NCBI RefSeq assembly: GCF_024834065.1
Contig: NZ_JANUYA010000004.1
Location: 1-64,000, forward strand
DNA length: 64,000 nt
Source of the DNA: Mycoplasma sp. CSL7475-4
GTDB lineage: Bacteria > Bacillota_I > Bacilli_A > Mycoplasmatales > Metamycoplasmataceae
Direction: 5' to 3'
How positions within the stretch are numbered: the first letter of the stretch is position 1; each line of letters starts with the position of its first letter. Position numbers and translations under genes: made by a program. Positions 9,625-20,626 of the stretch are shown here, one piece after another. The notes under the pieces were generated by a model. That model was not told where the DNA came from. It searched no databases and saw nothing but the letters and a program-made list of their open reading frames with translations.

Positions 9625-10595
9625 TATTTAGCTCTCCCTTCGAATGTTTGTAGTCCTTCATTTGATAATACTAACACGTCAGCTCAAATTAAAGCTTCAA
9701 CAGTAACTGATGCTGGTTTAATAACTGCAACATTAGCCACATTACTTAGTGATTTATATACGTTAACATCACTTGAAACAACTAATACGTGTTTTACGTT
9801 AGCAATATTTAAACTTTGTAGTTTAGCAACTGCGTTTTTGGTTGAAATGGTTTCTAATTTGAAATCATCAACTAAAACAGCTTTATCTTGTGCTAATAAG
9901 GTTAAAGCACTGAAGAAGGCTGCTTTTTTCACTTTTTTGTTAACTTTAAGACTGTAGTTTCTTTCAGTTCTAGGACCAAAAGCACGTCCACCACCTACTC
10001 AAATTGGTGATCTGGTTGAACCAGCACGAGCACGTCCTGTACCTTTTTGTCTTCATGGTTTTTTACCACCACCTCTAACTTCGGCACGAGTTTTAACTGA
10101 GTGAGTTCCTTGTCTTTTTGAAGCTCTCTCTGACATAATTGTGTCAAAAATTGCTTGTTCATAAATTTTTTCTAAACTAAATACATTAGCAGGTAATTTA
10201 GAATTGTCGAATTCAAATTTAGCATTTTCATCAACTTTTTTAACTTCTACTTTTGCGGCTTTAGTTTCTTTTTTTGCTTTAGCAGCTGAAACATCAACTA
10301 GTTTTTCTTCGTTTAAGAATTTAATTGTTTCTTCATCTTTAACGTTTTTAGATGTTAAAGTGTCGATAATAGTTTTAACTTTAGTTGTAGCAATCGAACC
10401 AGAGAATTTACCATCTCTGTGGAATCAAACTCTTGATTCACCTTCAAGTTTAGCAGCATCTTTTTCAAATTCTTCTAAACCTTCTTTAAAAGTTTTGAAG
10501 TTTTTAGCTTTTTTAACACCTTCTTTTTTAAGGTTGAATGAGATGTTTCTGTCTTTGTCAAATTTTTCTGATAAATAGAATTTATTAACAGCCAT
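9624..10595 (-). CDS. rplD: 50S ribosomal protein L4 with a long N-terminal extension
   Basis: 323 residues against about 207 in E. coli. The L4 core starts near residue 120 ([16 protein letters not shown]) and carries [37 protein letters not shown] and [15 protein letters not shown]. Before it lies a charged region ([18 protein letters not shown]..., then [19 protein letters not shown]) of about 115 residues with no obvious motif; part of it ([16 protein letters not shown]) looks folded. Trp codons are TGA. TAATG overlaps with rplW and rplC. Confidence 0.95.
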
Positions 10596-11398
10596 TATTT
10601 ATCTCCTTCTGCAGCTTCTTTTGCTTCGGCTTCAAGAATTAGAGGTTCTAATTCATTTGAACGCATTCCAACTTTAACTTCAATACCGTATTTTTTTGCT
10701 CTTTCAACTAAGTCATTCATTTTAATAACTTCTTCAACGTCAACCAAGGCAACTGGTTTGTGCGCTGGTAAACCTTTAACAGCTTCTTTAACGATAACTA
10801 GTGATTTTTTAGGTCCTGGAATTGAACCTTTAACTAATAAAATGTTGTTAACAACATCTACTTTAACTACTTCTAAGTTTTGTACTGTAGTTTGAACAGC
10901 ACCTAAATGTCCAGGCATTGTCATACCTTTGAAAACTTTGTTTCCGGCGATATCACCAAGTGACCCTGTTTGTCTAACTGGTTGGCTACCACCACCACCA
11001 CCGTGTGATTTAGGTCCGATGTGTTGGTTTCATCTTTTAATTGTACCGGCGAAACCTTTACCTTTTGAAGTTCCGGTAATGTCAACTAATTGTCCTGATG
11101 TAAAAATATCTGCTTTAATTAGTTGTCCTAATTCGTAACCTTCCATGCCACGAATTTCTTTAATGTAGCGCTTAGGTGTTGTGTTAGCTTGTTTAAATTG
11201 ACCAGCAAGTGGTTTATTAACTGCACTAGCTTTTAATTCTTCAACAGCTAATTGTGTTGCAACATATCCATTTTTATCAGCTGTTAGAACTTTTGACACA
11301 ACATTTGGTTTAACTTCGATTACTGTAACTGGAACTGATAGTCCTTCTTCAGTAAAAATTTGAGTCATACCAATTTTACGTCCTAAGATTCCTTTCAT
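10595..11398 (-). CDS. rplC: 50S ribosomal protein L3
   Basis: 267 residues. [15 protein letters not shown] at the start, and [14 protein letters not shown] (Trp=TGA) around the peptidyl-transferase loop. The C-terminus is extended by about 50 residues relative to E. coli L3 and ends in an acidic [12 protein letters not shown] tail. SD AAGGAG upstream of the ATG. Confidence 0.97.
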
Positions 11399-11468
11399 AT
11401 TTTCTCCTTCACGTTATAAATAACGACCATTGCTTCATTTGAAGTTGGATTTGTTTAAAATAAATTAA

Positions 11469-11777
11469 TTAATTTGTTTTAATGTCGCTGATTTGTACTC
11501 CAGCTGGAAATTCGAATCTACGAATTTGGTCTAAAGTTTTCGCATCAGCATCAATTAGAGTAACGATTCTTTGGTGTACTCTTGCTTCGAATTGTTCACG
11601 AGATTTTTTATTAATGTGTACAGATCTAAGAATTGTAACAACGTGTCTTCTTGTTGGCACAGCTACAGGACCTGAGAACTTAACATTATTTTTTTGTGCG
11701 ATTTCAACTATTTTTTTCGCAGCAAAATCAAGTTGTTCATGTTCGAAAGCTTTTAGCTTGATATTGATTTTACTCAT
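11469..11777 (-). CDS. rpsJ: 30S ribosomal protein S10
   Basis: 102 residues. The start MSKINIKLKAFEHEQLD at 11777 is preceded by AAAGGAGAC; a longer frame beginning at 11813 lacks such a site and is rejected. VPTRRHVVTILRSVHINKKSREQFE is typical S10. First gene of the operon; S10 is also NusE in antitermination. Confidence 0.97.
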   Translation of the reverse strand: MSKINIKLKAFEHEQLDFAAKKIVEIAQKNNVKFSGPVAVPTRRHVVTILRSVHINKKSREQFEARVHQRIVTLIDADAKTLDQIRRFEFPAGVQISDIKTN

Positions 11778-11822
11778 GTTGTCTCCTTTGTTCATTTTTG
11801 AACGATACTCCACATAAATTTC

Positions 11823-11855
11823 TTAAGCAGTCCTCAACAACTCATGGCCGCTTAA
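11823..11855 (-). promoter_or_regulatory. Stem-loop in the rpsJ operon leader
   Basis: In the minus-strand RNA, UUAAGCGG (11855-11848) pairs with CUGCUUAA (11830-11823), eight pairs including a G-U that is legal only in this strand's RNA, with a 17-base loop. It lies about 45 bases before the rpsJ start. A TATACT box at 11877-11872 could be the -10 of the operon promoter. This may be a ribosomal-protein autoregulatory element; the class is not recognised. Confidence 0.45.
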
Positions 11856-11879
11856 CAACCTTACGCTTCTAAGTATAGT

Positions 11880-12185
11880 TGCTTAAATATTCTAATATAA
11901 AATCAAAAAAAGCGAAACTAAAAAAACAAATATTTTTAACACGAAACACCAATAAGCGTTGTTGATTCTCATTTTTTCATTTTTTTTGGAACACTGACAA
12001 GCGTTGTTGAATAAGAATGCAGCAACGAAATATAATAAGTAATATAATATAATAATTAAATAAAGAGAAATAATAGATGTTGCTGTCTTTTCGGAAAAAA
12101 ATAATGTTATTTGGCTAAAAATAATAAAAAAATTTTTTCTTAGCAAAAAAGACATGAAAACTTTTTAGTATAGCGAAAGGAAATT
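11880..12185. other. Divergent intergenic region rpsJ/recA
   Basis: About 300 bases of A/T-rich DNA between the two divergent transcripts. A minus-strand reading frame of 87 hydrophobic residues (11892-12155) exists but has no ribosome site. No RNA gene or repeat is seen. The recA ribosome site GAAAGGAAA lies at its right end. Confidence 0.5.
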
Positions 12186-13175
12186 ATGGACAAAGATCAA
12201 AAAGAAATAAAATTAAATCCTGCTGTACAAGAAGCAATCAGTGAAATAACTAAAAAATTTGGTAAAGAGGCAATAACTTTTTTTGACTCACAAGATTTAG
12301 ATGCTACCGTTGATGTTATTCCAAGTGGTTCATATTTATTAAACCAAGCATTAGGGATTGGTGGCTATCCACAAGGTCGAATTATCGAAATTTTTGGACC
12401 CGAAAGTGGCGGGAAAACTACTTTGTGTTTGCATGCTATTGCCGAGGTGCAAAAAAAAGGTGGCGTGGCAGCTTTTATCGATGCTGAACATTCAATTGAC
12501 CCTGTTTATGCCAAAAATTTAGGAATTGACCCCAATAAAGTCATAATCTCGCAGCCAGATAGTGGCGAACAAGCCCTGGACATTGTCGATTACTTGGCAA
12601 AAAGCGGTGCAATCGACTTAATCATAGTCGATTCCGTTGCCGCTTTAGTTCCTGAAGCCGAACTAAACGGCGAAGTTGGTGATAACCAAATCGGATTACA
12701 CGCACGTTTGATGTCAAAATCATTAAGAAAAATTGTGGCATCGTTAAATAAAACTAATACCACGATTATTTTTGTCAATCAAATACGGGAAAAAATTGGT
12801 GTAATGTTTGGTAACCCTGAAACCACAACCGGAGGTCGAGCCTTGAAATTTTACGCATCGATCAGATTAGAAGTGCGTCGTGTTTCAAGTATTGTTGAAG
12901 GCAAAGAAATTGTGGGAAATGACATTAAAGTTAAAGTTGTTAAAAATAAACTTGCCGCCCCTTTTAAATCATTCCAAACTGAAATAATTTTTGGTAAAGG
13001 AATTGACTCATTGGGTGAATTAATTGAGTTAGCAACTCAAAAAGGAGTACTAGTTAAAAAAAGTTCTTGGTTTGCTTATAAAGGCGAAAATATTTGTCAA
13101 GGCAAAAAAGCCCTAAAAGATATATTGAGTCAAAATCCGGAGTTGCGCAGCGAATTAGAAACACTGAGTTTGTAA
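12186..13175 (+). CDS. recA: Recombinase RecA
   Basis: 329 residues, complete. Walker A reads GPESGGKTT (usual GPESSGKTT), Walker B is LIIVDSVAALVP, loop 1 EAELNGEVGD and loop 2 region NQIREKIGVMFGNPETTTGG. The C-terminal domain is short and lacks the acidic tail of E. coli RecA. It forms the ATP-dependent strand-exchange filament in homologous recombination. SD GAAAGG before the ATG. It converges with recO with four bases between the stops, without a visible terminator. Confidence 0.98.
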   Translation: MDKDQKEIKLNPAVQEAISEITKKFGKEAITFFDSQDLDATVDVIPSGSYLLNQALGIGGYPQGRIIEIFGPESGGKTTLCLHAIAEVQKKGGVAAFIDAEHSIDPVYAKNLGIDPNKVIISQPDSGEQALDIVDYLAKSGAIDLIIVDSVAALVPEAELNGEVGDNQIGLHARLMSKSLRKIVASLNKTNTTIIFVNQIREKIGVMFGNPETTTGGRALKFYASIRLEVRRVSSIVEGKEIVGNDIKVKVVKNKLAAPFKSFQTEIIFGKGIDSLGELIELATQKGVLVKKSSWFAYKGENICQGKKALKDILSQNPELRSELETLSL

Positions 13176-13179
13176 TTTA

Positions 13180-13863
13180 TTAAAAATCAAAATAAATTCC
13201 GTTACTTTGATAATAGTCTAGCAATTCGTGCTTTATTAGGGCAACAATACTGTCATTAGCCATAGCAAGAAATTTATCTAAATCATAAAACATAAAATAA
13301 ATTGTTTTTAACTCTTTATTTCATCTAATGCTTTTTTTGTGATTATCACACAAAAAGCCGCCTAAATATCAACTAAAATCACACAAATTTGTGTATTTTT
13401 GGCAAATAACACACCTATCAGGAATTGGCATAAGACCAAAATATGATAAGGCATTGGCCAGGACAAATAAAAGCAATCTTTCATTATAACCTTCATGTAA
13501 TTTTTGAATTGCAGATCAGTAAGCATCGAAAAGTCTTACTGATTTATTTTTAATTTTTTCAAAAATTACCAGTATTTTACTGACAAATTTCAAATTTTGT
13601 TCGTTGCTATAATCAATATTTTCGAGTAAATTTGAACGTTTAAGACGGCCAACACTATTGATTCTGCGAGCCTTAAAATATTCAATTTGTGCTACTGAGC
13701 CAATTTGTAAATTAGCACGGTTTTTAGATTGTGCTTTATTAATGCCTTTTGCTAATAATCTAATGCGACCACTCGTAGTGAAAAAATCAACAAAAGAATC
13801 GTCAACACTTGTTGGCGAATCACTGATTCCTAAAATGATTGCGTTTTCTATTGTTTCTGCCAT
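13180..13863 (-). CDS. recO: DNA repair protein RecO
   Basis: 227 residues with an N-terminal OB fold (ENAIILGISDSPTSVDDSF, ending near RRINSVGRLKRSN) and a C-terminal helical domain carrying the RecO zinc cysteines CVICQKYTNLC and FLC. Four or five Trp are TGA, so the standard code shows only the first half. RecO loads RecA with RecR. No Shine-Dalgarno site precedes the ATG; a TATTAT box lies 8 bases upstream, so the mRNA may be leaderless. Confidence 0.9.
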
Positions 13864-13953
13864 ATTTTTATATAATACATTATATTTATAATTTAATATA
13901 TAATATGATAACTTTATTTACTCGTTGGCACTAAATAAAGTAATGGAGGCAAA

Positions 13954-14244
13954 GTGGATAAATTAGATGTAAGCAAAATTTTTATTGACATTCTCGAAAC
14001 AACACCTGGCGTTTTTAGTATTAAATGTCCTTACGATGAACAATCACACATTCATGATGATTGTGTGATTGTAAATTCGCGTGATAACGTGTGAGATTTT
14101 ACAGCTTCAATAACAATTTTAAAAAATAGTAACTTAAAAAATATTGTTACTTCGATTAATTCTTTACTAAGATTCGCACTTAGAAAGAAAAATCAAAAAC
14201 TAGGAAAACTAAATATTTTAATAGGAGGTCTAAATAATGACTAA
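13954..14244 (+). CDS. Asp23/Gls24-like small protein (YloU-type)
   Basis: 96 residues from a GTG start with GGAGG seven bases upstream; one TGA Trp. The sequence has the family's architecture: SKIFIDILETTPGVFSI near the N-terminus, a central beta segment, then a helix (IVTSINSLLRFALRK). In Firmicutes a gene of this family (yloU) stands directly before yloV/fakA, as here, and the stop overlaps the fakA start by eight bases. The function in mycoplasmas is unknown. Similarity is weak, so the call leans on position. Confidence 0.6.
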
Positions 14245-15862
14245 TAAATTAGACGGTAAAATGTTTTATGATTTGTGTCTGTCCGGGGCAAATAATTTAA
14301 TTAATGCAAAAAACAGAATTGATGCATTAAATGTTTTTCCGGTGCCTGATGGCGATACTGGAACAAACATGTCTTCAACAGTGAAATCAGCTATCGATGC
14401 AATTGACCGCAGCAACGCTAACTTGGGAGAAGTGGCGAAAAAGTTTTCTAAAAGCATGCTATTTGGTGCTCGTGGAAATTCAGGAGTTATTTTAAGTCAA
14501 ATTTTTAAAGGATTTTCACTTGCTTTCGAAAATGAAAAAAGTGTTGATGTTCTAGGTTTGTTAAATGGATTTAAAAAAGCTACTGAAAAAGCTTATGCTT
14601 CAGTGTTGAAACCAATTGAAGGAACTATATTAACCGTTATTCGTGAAACAACCGAGGAGTTAACTAAGATTATTGATAAAAATACAACTTTTGAAGTATT
14701 TTTCGAATTAGCAGAAAAATTTGCTCGTAAAGCTTGTGACAACACACCTAACTTATTAAAAGTTTTACGTGAAGTTGGCGTTACCGATTCAGGTGGTGAA
14801 GGTTTTTACACAATTTTAGTAGGGATGAATTCATTTATCAAAGGGCAACCAATTGCAATTAGCGAAGAATCAAGTGATGTAAATACTTTCATTCAAGATG
14901 GCGAAGTTTATGATGGCGAATTTGGTTACTGTACAGAATTTATAATTGAGCTAAATGATTGCAAAAATTTTGACAAAAAATATTTTGAAAAAGAAATCGG
15001 AAAACAAGCCACAAGTTTAGTTGTTGTTCAAGATAATGAAATTTTAAAAGTACACGGACATACCTTAAAACCAGGTAGTTTGTTGAATTTTGGTCAAAAA
15101 TACGGTGAATTTATCAAAATTAAGTCTGAAAATATGAGTTTACAAGCTGAACAAACACGTAATAAAAATGTTACTTTATCAAACGCTGTCTTATCTGAGG
15201 ACGAAAAAGAATGCGCAATTATTTCATGTAATTTAGGAGCGGGCATAATTTCGAGAATGCGTGAGCTGGGCTGTGATGCGATTATTGAAAGTGGTCAAAC
15301 ACAAAATCCATCAGCCCAGGATATTGTTGACGCAATTAATTCAGTAAATTCGAAAAATGTTTTTGTTTTACCTAATAACTCAAACATTTTCCTAGCTTCT
15401 GAACAAGCCGGAAAAATTATCAATGATAAAAATGTTTTTATTATCCAAACAAGAAGCCAATTACAAGGAATTGCCGCAATGTTGAATTTCAATCATGATT
15501 TAGATGCACAAAGCAATCTTGAATTATTAAACGAAGCAATAAAAACAGTTACAACTGGTGAAATCACACAAGCAATTCGTACAACAAAAATGCACAATAT
15601 CAAAATAAAAGAAGGTAATTTTATTGGTATAGCAGATGGTAAAATTATCACTAGCCAGTCAACTTACATAAAAGCAGCCAAAGATTTAATTGATAAAACA
15701 ATTACCGAAGATCACGAATTTATTTCAGTATATTACGGTAATAATATTTCAGAAAAAGATGCAAGTGAAATTCAAAGTTTTATTGAAAGTAAATATGATG
15801 TTGAAGTTGAAATATACAACGGAAGTCAGCCAAATTACCACTTTATTATAGGATTTGAATAA
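14237..15862 (+). CDS. fakA: Fatty acid kinase subunit FakA (DAK2-domain protein, YloV)
   Basis: 541 residues. The N-terminal DAK2 kinase domain has NVFPVPDGDTGTNMSST, the loop GARGNSGVILSQIF and the DSGGEGFY segment. The middle and C-terminal domains (VVVQDNEILKVHGHT, VFVLPNNSNIFLASEQ) match FakA. With a FakB carrier it phosphorylates exogenous fatty acids to acyl phosphates, the substrate pool that PlsX, encoded next, can interconvert with acyl-ACP. SD AGGAGG upstream. Confidence 0.93.
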   Translation: MTNKLDGKMFYDLCLSGANNLINAKNRIDALNVFPVPDGDTGTNMSSTVKSAIDAIDRSNANLGEVAKKFSKSMLFGARGNSGVILSQIFKGFSLAFENEKSVDVLGLLNGFKKATEKAYASVLKPIEGTILTVIRETTEELTKIIDKNTTFEVFFELAEKFARKACDNTPNLLKVLREVGVTDSGGEGFYTILVGMNSFIKGQPIAISEESSDVNTFIQDGEVYDGEFGYCTEFIIELNDCKNFDKKYFEKEIGKQATSLVVVQDNEILKVHGHTLKPGSLLNFGQKYGEFIKIKSENMSLQAEQTRNKNVTLSNAVLSEDEKECAIISCNLGAGIISRMRELGCDAIIESGQTQNPSAQDIVDAINSVNSKNVFVLPNNSNIFLASEQAGKIINDKNVFIIQTRSQLQGIAAMLNFNHDLDAQSNLELLNEAIKTVTTGEITQAIRTTKMHNIKIKEGNFIGIADGKIITSQSTYIKAAKDLIDKTITEDHEFISVYYGNNISEKDASEIQSFIESKYDVEVEIYNGSQPNYHFIIGFE

Positions 15863-15863
15863 A

Positions 15864-16877
15864 ATGAATAGACAATTTAAAATTGCTTTCGATATTATGG
15901 GTAATGACAATGGAATTTTAGCAGCATTAAAAGCATCTTACAATTTTGCAAAATCAAACCCTAATTTCACCATAATTTTGGTGGGTGACGAAAACGAAAT
16001 TAATGCAACAAAAATTCAAGGTTTTGACCAGAAACCTAAAAATATTTCAATTGTGCACTCGCCGAACTTGGCTAATGATCCAGAAAATTTCAGAGCCTCT
16101 TTACACGAAAACACATCAATGAATACTGCAATCGATTTAGTTAAAAACAATGAAGCTGACGCAGTTTTAAGTTCAGGAAATAGTGGATTATATTTAGCGA
16201 CAAACACATTTAAATTAAAACGACTAAAAAATGTTTCCCGTGCCGCATTTATGCCAATTATGCCAACTATTACAGGACGCAAGTTTGTCATGTTAGATGT
16301 TGGTGCTAACATTGATGTTCAACCTGAATATTTAGTTGAATGAGCCACAATTGCCAATGTTTTTGCACAAGTTATGCTCAAAATCAACACTCCACGAGTA
16401 GCCCTAATTAATATCGGAACTGAAGATAATAAAGGAACTGAAAACATTAAAGCGGCACACCAATTACTGAAACAAAAACAAGAAATTAACTATATCGGTT
16501 TTAGAGAACCACGGGAAATTTTAAATGCTGTCTGTGATGTAGCTGTTATTGATGGTTATGGCGGTAATTTAGTGTTAAAAAGTCTTGAGGGAGCTGTCTT
16601 AAGTTTTAAAACATTGCTAAAAAGTAAAATCATGCTTTCGCCATGAAGAAAAATTGGTGCCTTAATGGCCAAAAATGCTTTTAGAGATGTTGCTGAAACA
16701 CTAGATTATCGTAACGTTGGTGCTGCATGAGTAGTTGGAGTTAATGGTGTAGCTATTAAATCACACGGTGGTAGTGATAACAAAGCTTACACAGGTGCAT
16801 TAAATCAAATCAAAATAGCACTTGAAGGCGATGTTTTGCAAAAAGTAAAACTTGCTTTAGAAAGTAATGATGAATAA
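15864..16877 (+). CDS. plsX: Phosphate acyltransferase PlsX
   Basis: 337 residues with FKIAFDIMGND at the start, the ASYNF/SSGNSGLYLA region and GFREPREI...AVIDGYGGN, all typical of PlsX. Three Trp are TGA, so a standard reading yields three fragments. The true ATG is at 15864, one base after the fakA stop; the in-frame TTG at 15855 is not needed. It makes or uses acyl phosphate for phosphatidate synthesis. The stop overlaps rnc. Confidence 0.93.
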
Positions 16878-17559
16878 AAAAACGATTGATGACTTTGTTT
16901 TATTTTTAAAGTCTTACCAAATTAACTACAAAAAATTTTCTGATTACGCAGCAGCTTTCACACACCCAAGCTTTAAAAATAGTCGTAAGCAAGCACCCGA
17001 AGCAGTTGATTATCAATGTTTAGAATTTTTAGGTGATTCAATTTTGCAGTTTTTAAGCTCAAAATTTCTTTACTCTAAATATAGTAATTCAAATGCGGGA
17101 AATTTAACATTAATGCGTTCTAAACTTGTTTCAACAAAAAGTTTAAACTCTTTAAGTAATAAATTAGGCTTAAAAAGATTCCTTTTAACAGGACCAGGAA
17201 TGATGTATGAAGAAATTATGCGCTCTGAAAAAGTTGGTGCCGATATATTCGAATCATTTATTGGTGCTTTATATTTGGATCAAGGTATTCAGAAAGTCAA
17301 TACATTTTTACAACAAACGCTTTTTAAAACTGAAATCGACGAGAATAAGTTAAAAGACTCAAAAACGTTATTTCAAGAATATATTCAATCATTTTCACGT
17401 AACTCAGTTACTTACGAAACTGTAATGGTTGAAAACAAATTTTATTCCAAAGCAATGCATGACAACCAAATATTTGGTGAGGGCTATGGAAAAAATAAAT
17501 TGCAAGCTGAAGAAAATGCAGCAAAAAATGCTTTAACTAAACTTGCAAACACTGAATAA
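16867..17559 (+). CDS. rnc: Ribonuclease III
   Basis: 230 residues: catalytic domain with the signature QCLEFLGDSILQ (second Glu and Asp kept) and GADIFESFIGALYLD carrying the later Asp and Glu, followed by a dsRNA-binding domain (FQEYIQSFSRNSVTYE ... GKNKLQAEENAAKNAL). The first residue of the signature, Glu in most family members, is Gln here. It cleaves double-stranded RNA, including rRNA precursors. Starts ATGATG inside the plsX stop; the second ATG (16870) is equally possible. Confidence 0.93.
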   Translation: MMNKKTIDDFVLFLKSYQINYKKFSDYAAAFTHPSFKNSRKQAPEAVDYQCLEFLGDSILQFLSSKFLYSKYSNSNAGNLTLMRSKLVSTKSLNSLSNKLGLKRFLLTGPGMMYEEIMRSEKVGADIFESFIGALYLDQGIQKVNTFLQQTLFKTEIDENKLKDSKTLFQEYIQSFSRNSVTYETVMVENKFYSKAMHDNQIFGEGYGKNKLQAEENAAKNALTKLANTE

Positions 17560-17602
17560 TATACAAAACGCAATATAATATTTGTAAAAGTCAGGAGGAA
17601 TA

Positions 17603-20575
17603 ATGAAATTAATAAAGGTAGAAGCACATGGGTTTAAATCATTTGCTGATCCTATTGCACTGACGTTCGATGGCGGTGTAGCAGGTATTGTTGGTCCTAA
17701 CGGTTCAGGAAAATCGAATATTAACGATGCCATTCGATGGGTTTTAGGAGAAAGAAGCGCTAAAGAACTTCGTGGTGACAAAATGGATGATGTTATTTTC
17801 CAAGGTTCAGCCACAGCAAAAGCCATGAATCGTGCTGTAGTTACTTTAACATTTGACAATAAAGAAGGAAATAATTCAATTCCACACGAAATTTTTACTA
17901 TTTCGCGGGTTTTAGAACGTGGTAATGGTTCAAATAAATACTATATAAACGGTGAAGAATGTCGGCAAAAAGATATTTTAGAAATTGCGATGGAATCTGG
18001 AATTGGTAAATCAAGTCTTGCGATCATTTCGCAAGGTACTGTTTCAGACATTGCCCAATCAACAGCTGAACAACGTAAAGCAATTTTTGAAGAAGCGGCC
18101 GGAGTATCAAAATATAAATTTAGAAAAAAAGAAGCATTAACTAAATTAGCTCGTACTCAAGAAGGTTTGGAAAAAATTGATATTAGAATCAAAGAAATCG
18201 AGCGTAAATTAATTCCGCTACGTAAACAAGCGGAAAAAGCAAAAATTTTTATTGCTAAAAGTGATGAATTAAAAGAAGTTGAAATTGGTCTTTTAGTTGA
18301 TAACATCAAAACTTTTGGCGAAAAATATGAATCTCTTTCGCAAGAGTTAGACGGTGTGCAAGAGACAAAAATAAATCTAGACGAACGCATTAAAGAGTGC
18401 GAAACTAAAATAAGTCAAAGCACTAGTTTTAGAATTGAAGCACAAAAACAATATGACGAACTAGACATTGAGCTAAAAAAAATAAACGAAAGACTTCGTA
18501 ACATCGAATTAGTCCTTAAAGAAGAAACAGCGCGTGAACGTTTAATTGCGCAAGGTGAAATTAGTGCAAGTAACGAAGAGAGAATTAATGCATACCAAAA
18601 ATTAGCCCAAACGCACGCTAAAAACATTCAACAAGTTGACAGACAAATTCAAGTCTTAAACATTCGTGCCAGCGAAAATAGAATGACACTAAAAAAAGCT
18701 GAAGAAGCTATTAGTTTACTAAACATTCAAAGAAACAAAAAAGATAACGATTTAACAAAAATTCGTACACATCTTCAAGTTTTAGAGCAACAAAAAGAAT
18801 CAAATACTCTATTATTTAAAGGTACAAGAACAATTTTAGAAAATAAAGCCTTTTTCGGAAAACCACTAAAAGGTACAGTAGCAGACTTAATTAAAATTGA
18901 CAACCAATATATTCGTGCTATTGACACAGTTTTAGCAAATGCAACTCAACATATCGTAGTTGATAAATCAGAAACTGCTGTGAAAGCTGTTAATTTCTTA
19001 AAACAAAATGATGGCGGGCGTGCAACATTCATTCCGTTATCGTCAATTCAAGCAAAATTTGTTCGTGATGATCATTTGTTGGGTATTCAAGGTCATCCAG
19101 GGTTCGTGGCCGTTGCCTCGGATTTAGTTGATACAACTAACGAATTTGACATTTTGAAAAAATTCTTGTTAGGTAACGTGATTGTTGTTACTGACATTGA
19201 TCAAGCCAACAAAATTGCAAACATATTAGAGCGTCGTTACATGATTGTGACATTAGATGGAGACACAATTAGACCTGGTGGGGTTATAGTTGGTGGTGCT
19301 AAAGATAAAACTCAAAGTTTATTAGGTTTTGATGAAAAAATTAAAGAACTACAAGGTTTAATTCCCGGAATTAATGCTCAAATTCAATTAATTTTAACTA
19401 AATTACATGAAGTTGAAAACTCGAGAAAACAAGCTTACGAACTTGAAGCATCATTGCAAAGTCAAATTTCAACATTAAATTCTAAAAAAGCTAACGAGCA
19501 AAATGCTCTTGATAGTTTTGAAATTAAATTGAAAAACTTAAATGCTCAAATCTTATCGTTGAACAACGAAAATAAAGAAAATGTCAAAACAGCACAGAGT
19601 GATTTAGAAGCTTTAAACACCAAAAAAATAACTCTTGAGTCAGAGTTAAATGCTAAAGCACAAAGAATTAGATTATTGAACAATGACATTGAACAAACTA
19701 ATTTAACACGTAATGATTACTCATCAACACTTAATCAATTAGTTTTATCATACGCTAACAAATTAAGTGAAAAAGATCGTTCAAAATTATTATTAGACCA
19801 GTCAAGAGAAAGACTTGCTTCACAATACAAAATGACTTTTGAGTCGGCTTCTGAAAATTATAAACTTGAACTTCCACGTGAACAAGCTGAAGAAATTGTT
19901 CGTGATTTACGTGAAGAAATAGACAAATTAGGAAACGTAAACATTGAATCATTGGAAGCTTTAGTTGAAGAAGAAGAAAGATTTAACAAATTCAGCAATA
20001 GCTTTGCAGAATTAACTGATGCCAAAAATAAAATTGAAAAATCAATTGAAGAAAACGATAAAATTATCATTTCAAGATTGACCGGTATTGTTGATGATGT
20101 TAATGGGCCATTCAACGATGTTTTTGCAACCATGCTTGGTGGTGGTAAAGCTGAATTATATTGAACCGACCCTAACGATATTTTAGAATCAGGTATTGAA
20201 ATTAAAGCTCAACCTCCAGGCAAAAACATTGCCAACATTAAATTGTTCTCTGGTGGTGAAAAATCATTGATAGCAATTTCGCTATTATTTGGAATTTTAA
20301 AAGCACGTCCTTTACCATTGTGTATTCTAGATGAAGTTGAGGCGGCGCTTGATGAAGCTAACGTTGTTAGATATGCTGAATATCTACAAGAATTAAAAGC
20401 TAAAACACAATTCTTAGTAATTACACACCGTCACGGTACGATGTCACGTGTTGACTCATTATTTGGAGCAACAATGCAAAACCGTGGTGTTACAACATTT
20501 TTCAGCCTTCAATTAGCTGATGCTAAAAAACTAGTTGCAGATGAACAAAAAGAAGTTGAAGAAGATATTCAATAA
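17603..20575 (+). CDS. smc: Chromosome segregation protein SMC
   Basis: 990 residues. N-terminal ATPase head with Walker A GPNGSGKSNINDAIRWVLG, coiled coil, hinge near residues 410-560 (FFGKPLKGTVADLI, GDTIRPGGVIVGG), coiled coil, and C-terminal head with the ABC signature LFSGGEKSLIAI and Walker B PLCILDEVEAALDEAN. A TGA Trp after GGGKAELY would split off the C-terminal head. SMC with ScpAB condenses and segregates chromosomes. SD AGGAGG; a TATAAT box at 17574-17579 may give it its own promoter. Confidence 0.97.
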
Positions 20576-20581
20576 TAATAA

Positions 20582-20610
20582 AAACATCATGGTTGTAAGC
20601 CATGATGTTT
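20582..20610 (+). terminator. Intrinsic terminator after smc
   Basis: An 11-bp perfect stem, AAACATCATGG/CCATGATGTTT, with a 7-base loop and a short T-rich tail. It can also act for the converging yitT-like gene. Confidence 0.75.
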
Positions 20611-20626
20611 TAAATTGATAATTATT

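Noticed and set aside
11892-12155. 87-residue hydrophobic minus-strand frame between rpsJ and recA, considered as SecG or a membrane protein
   Set aside because: No ribosome site, overlaps the recA control region, and A/T-rich DNA often gives Phe/Ile/Leu-rich frames; no SecG motif is clear.
15864-16877. plsX as a pseudogene in three pieces
   Set aside because: Breaks are TGA=Trp; the protein is complete at 337 residues.
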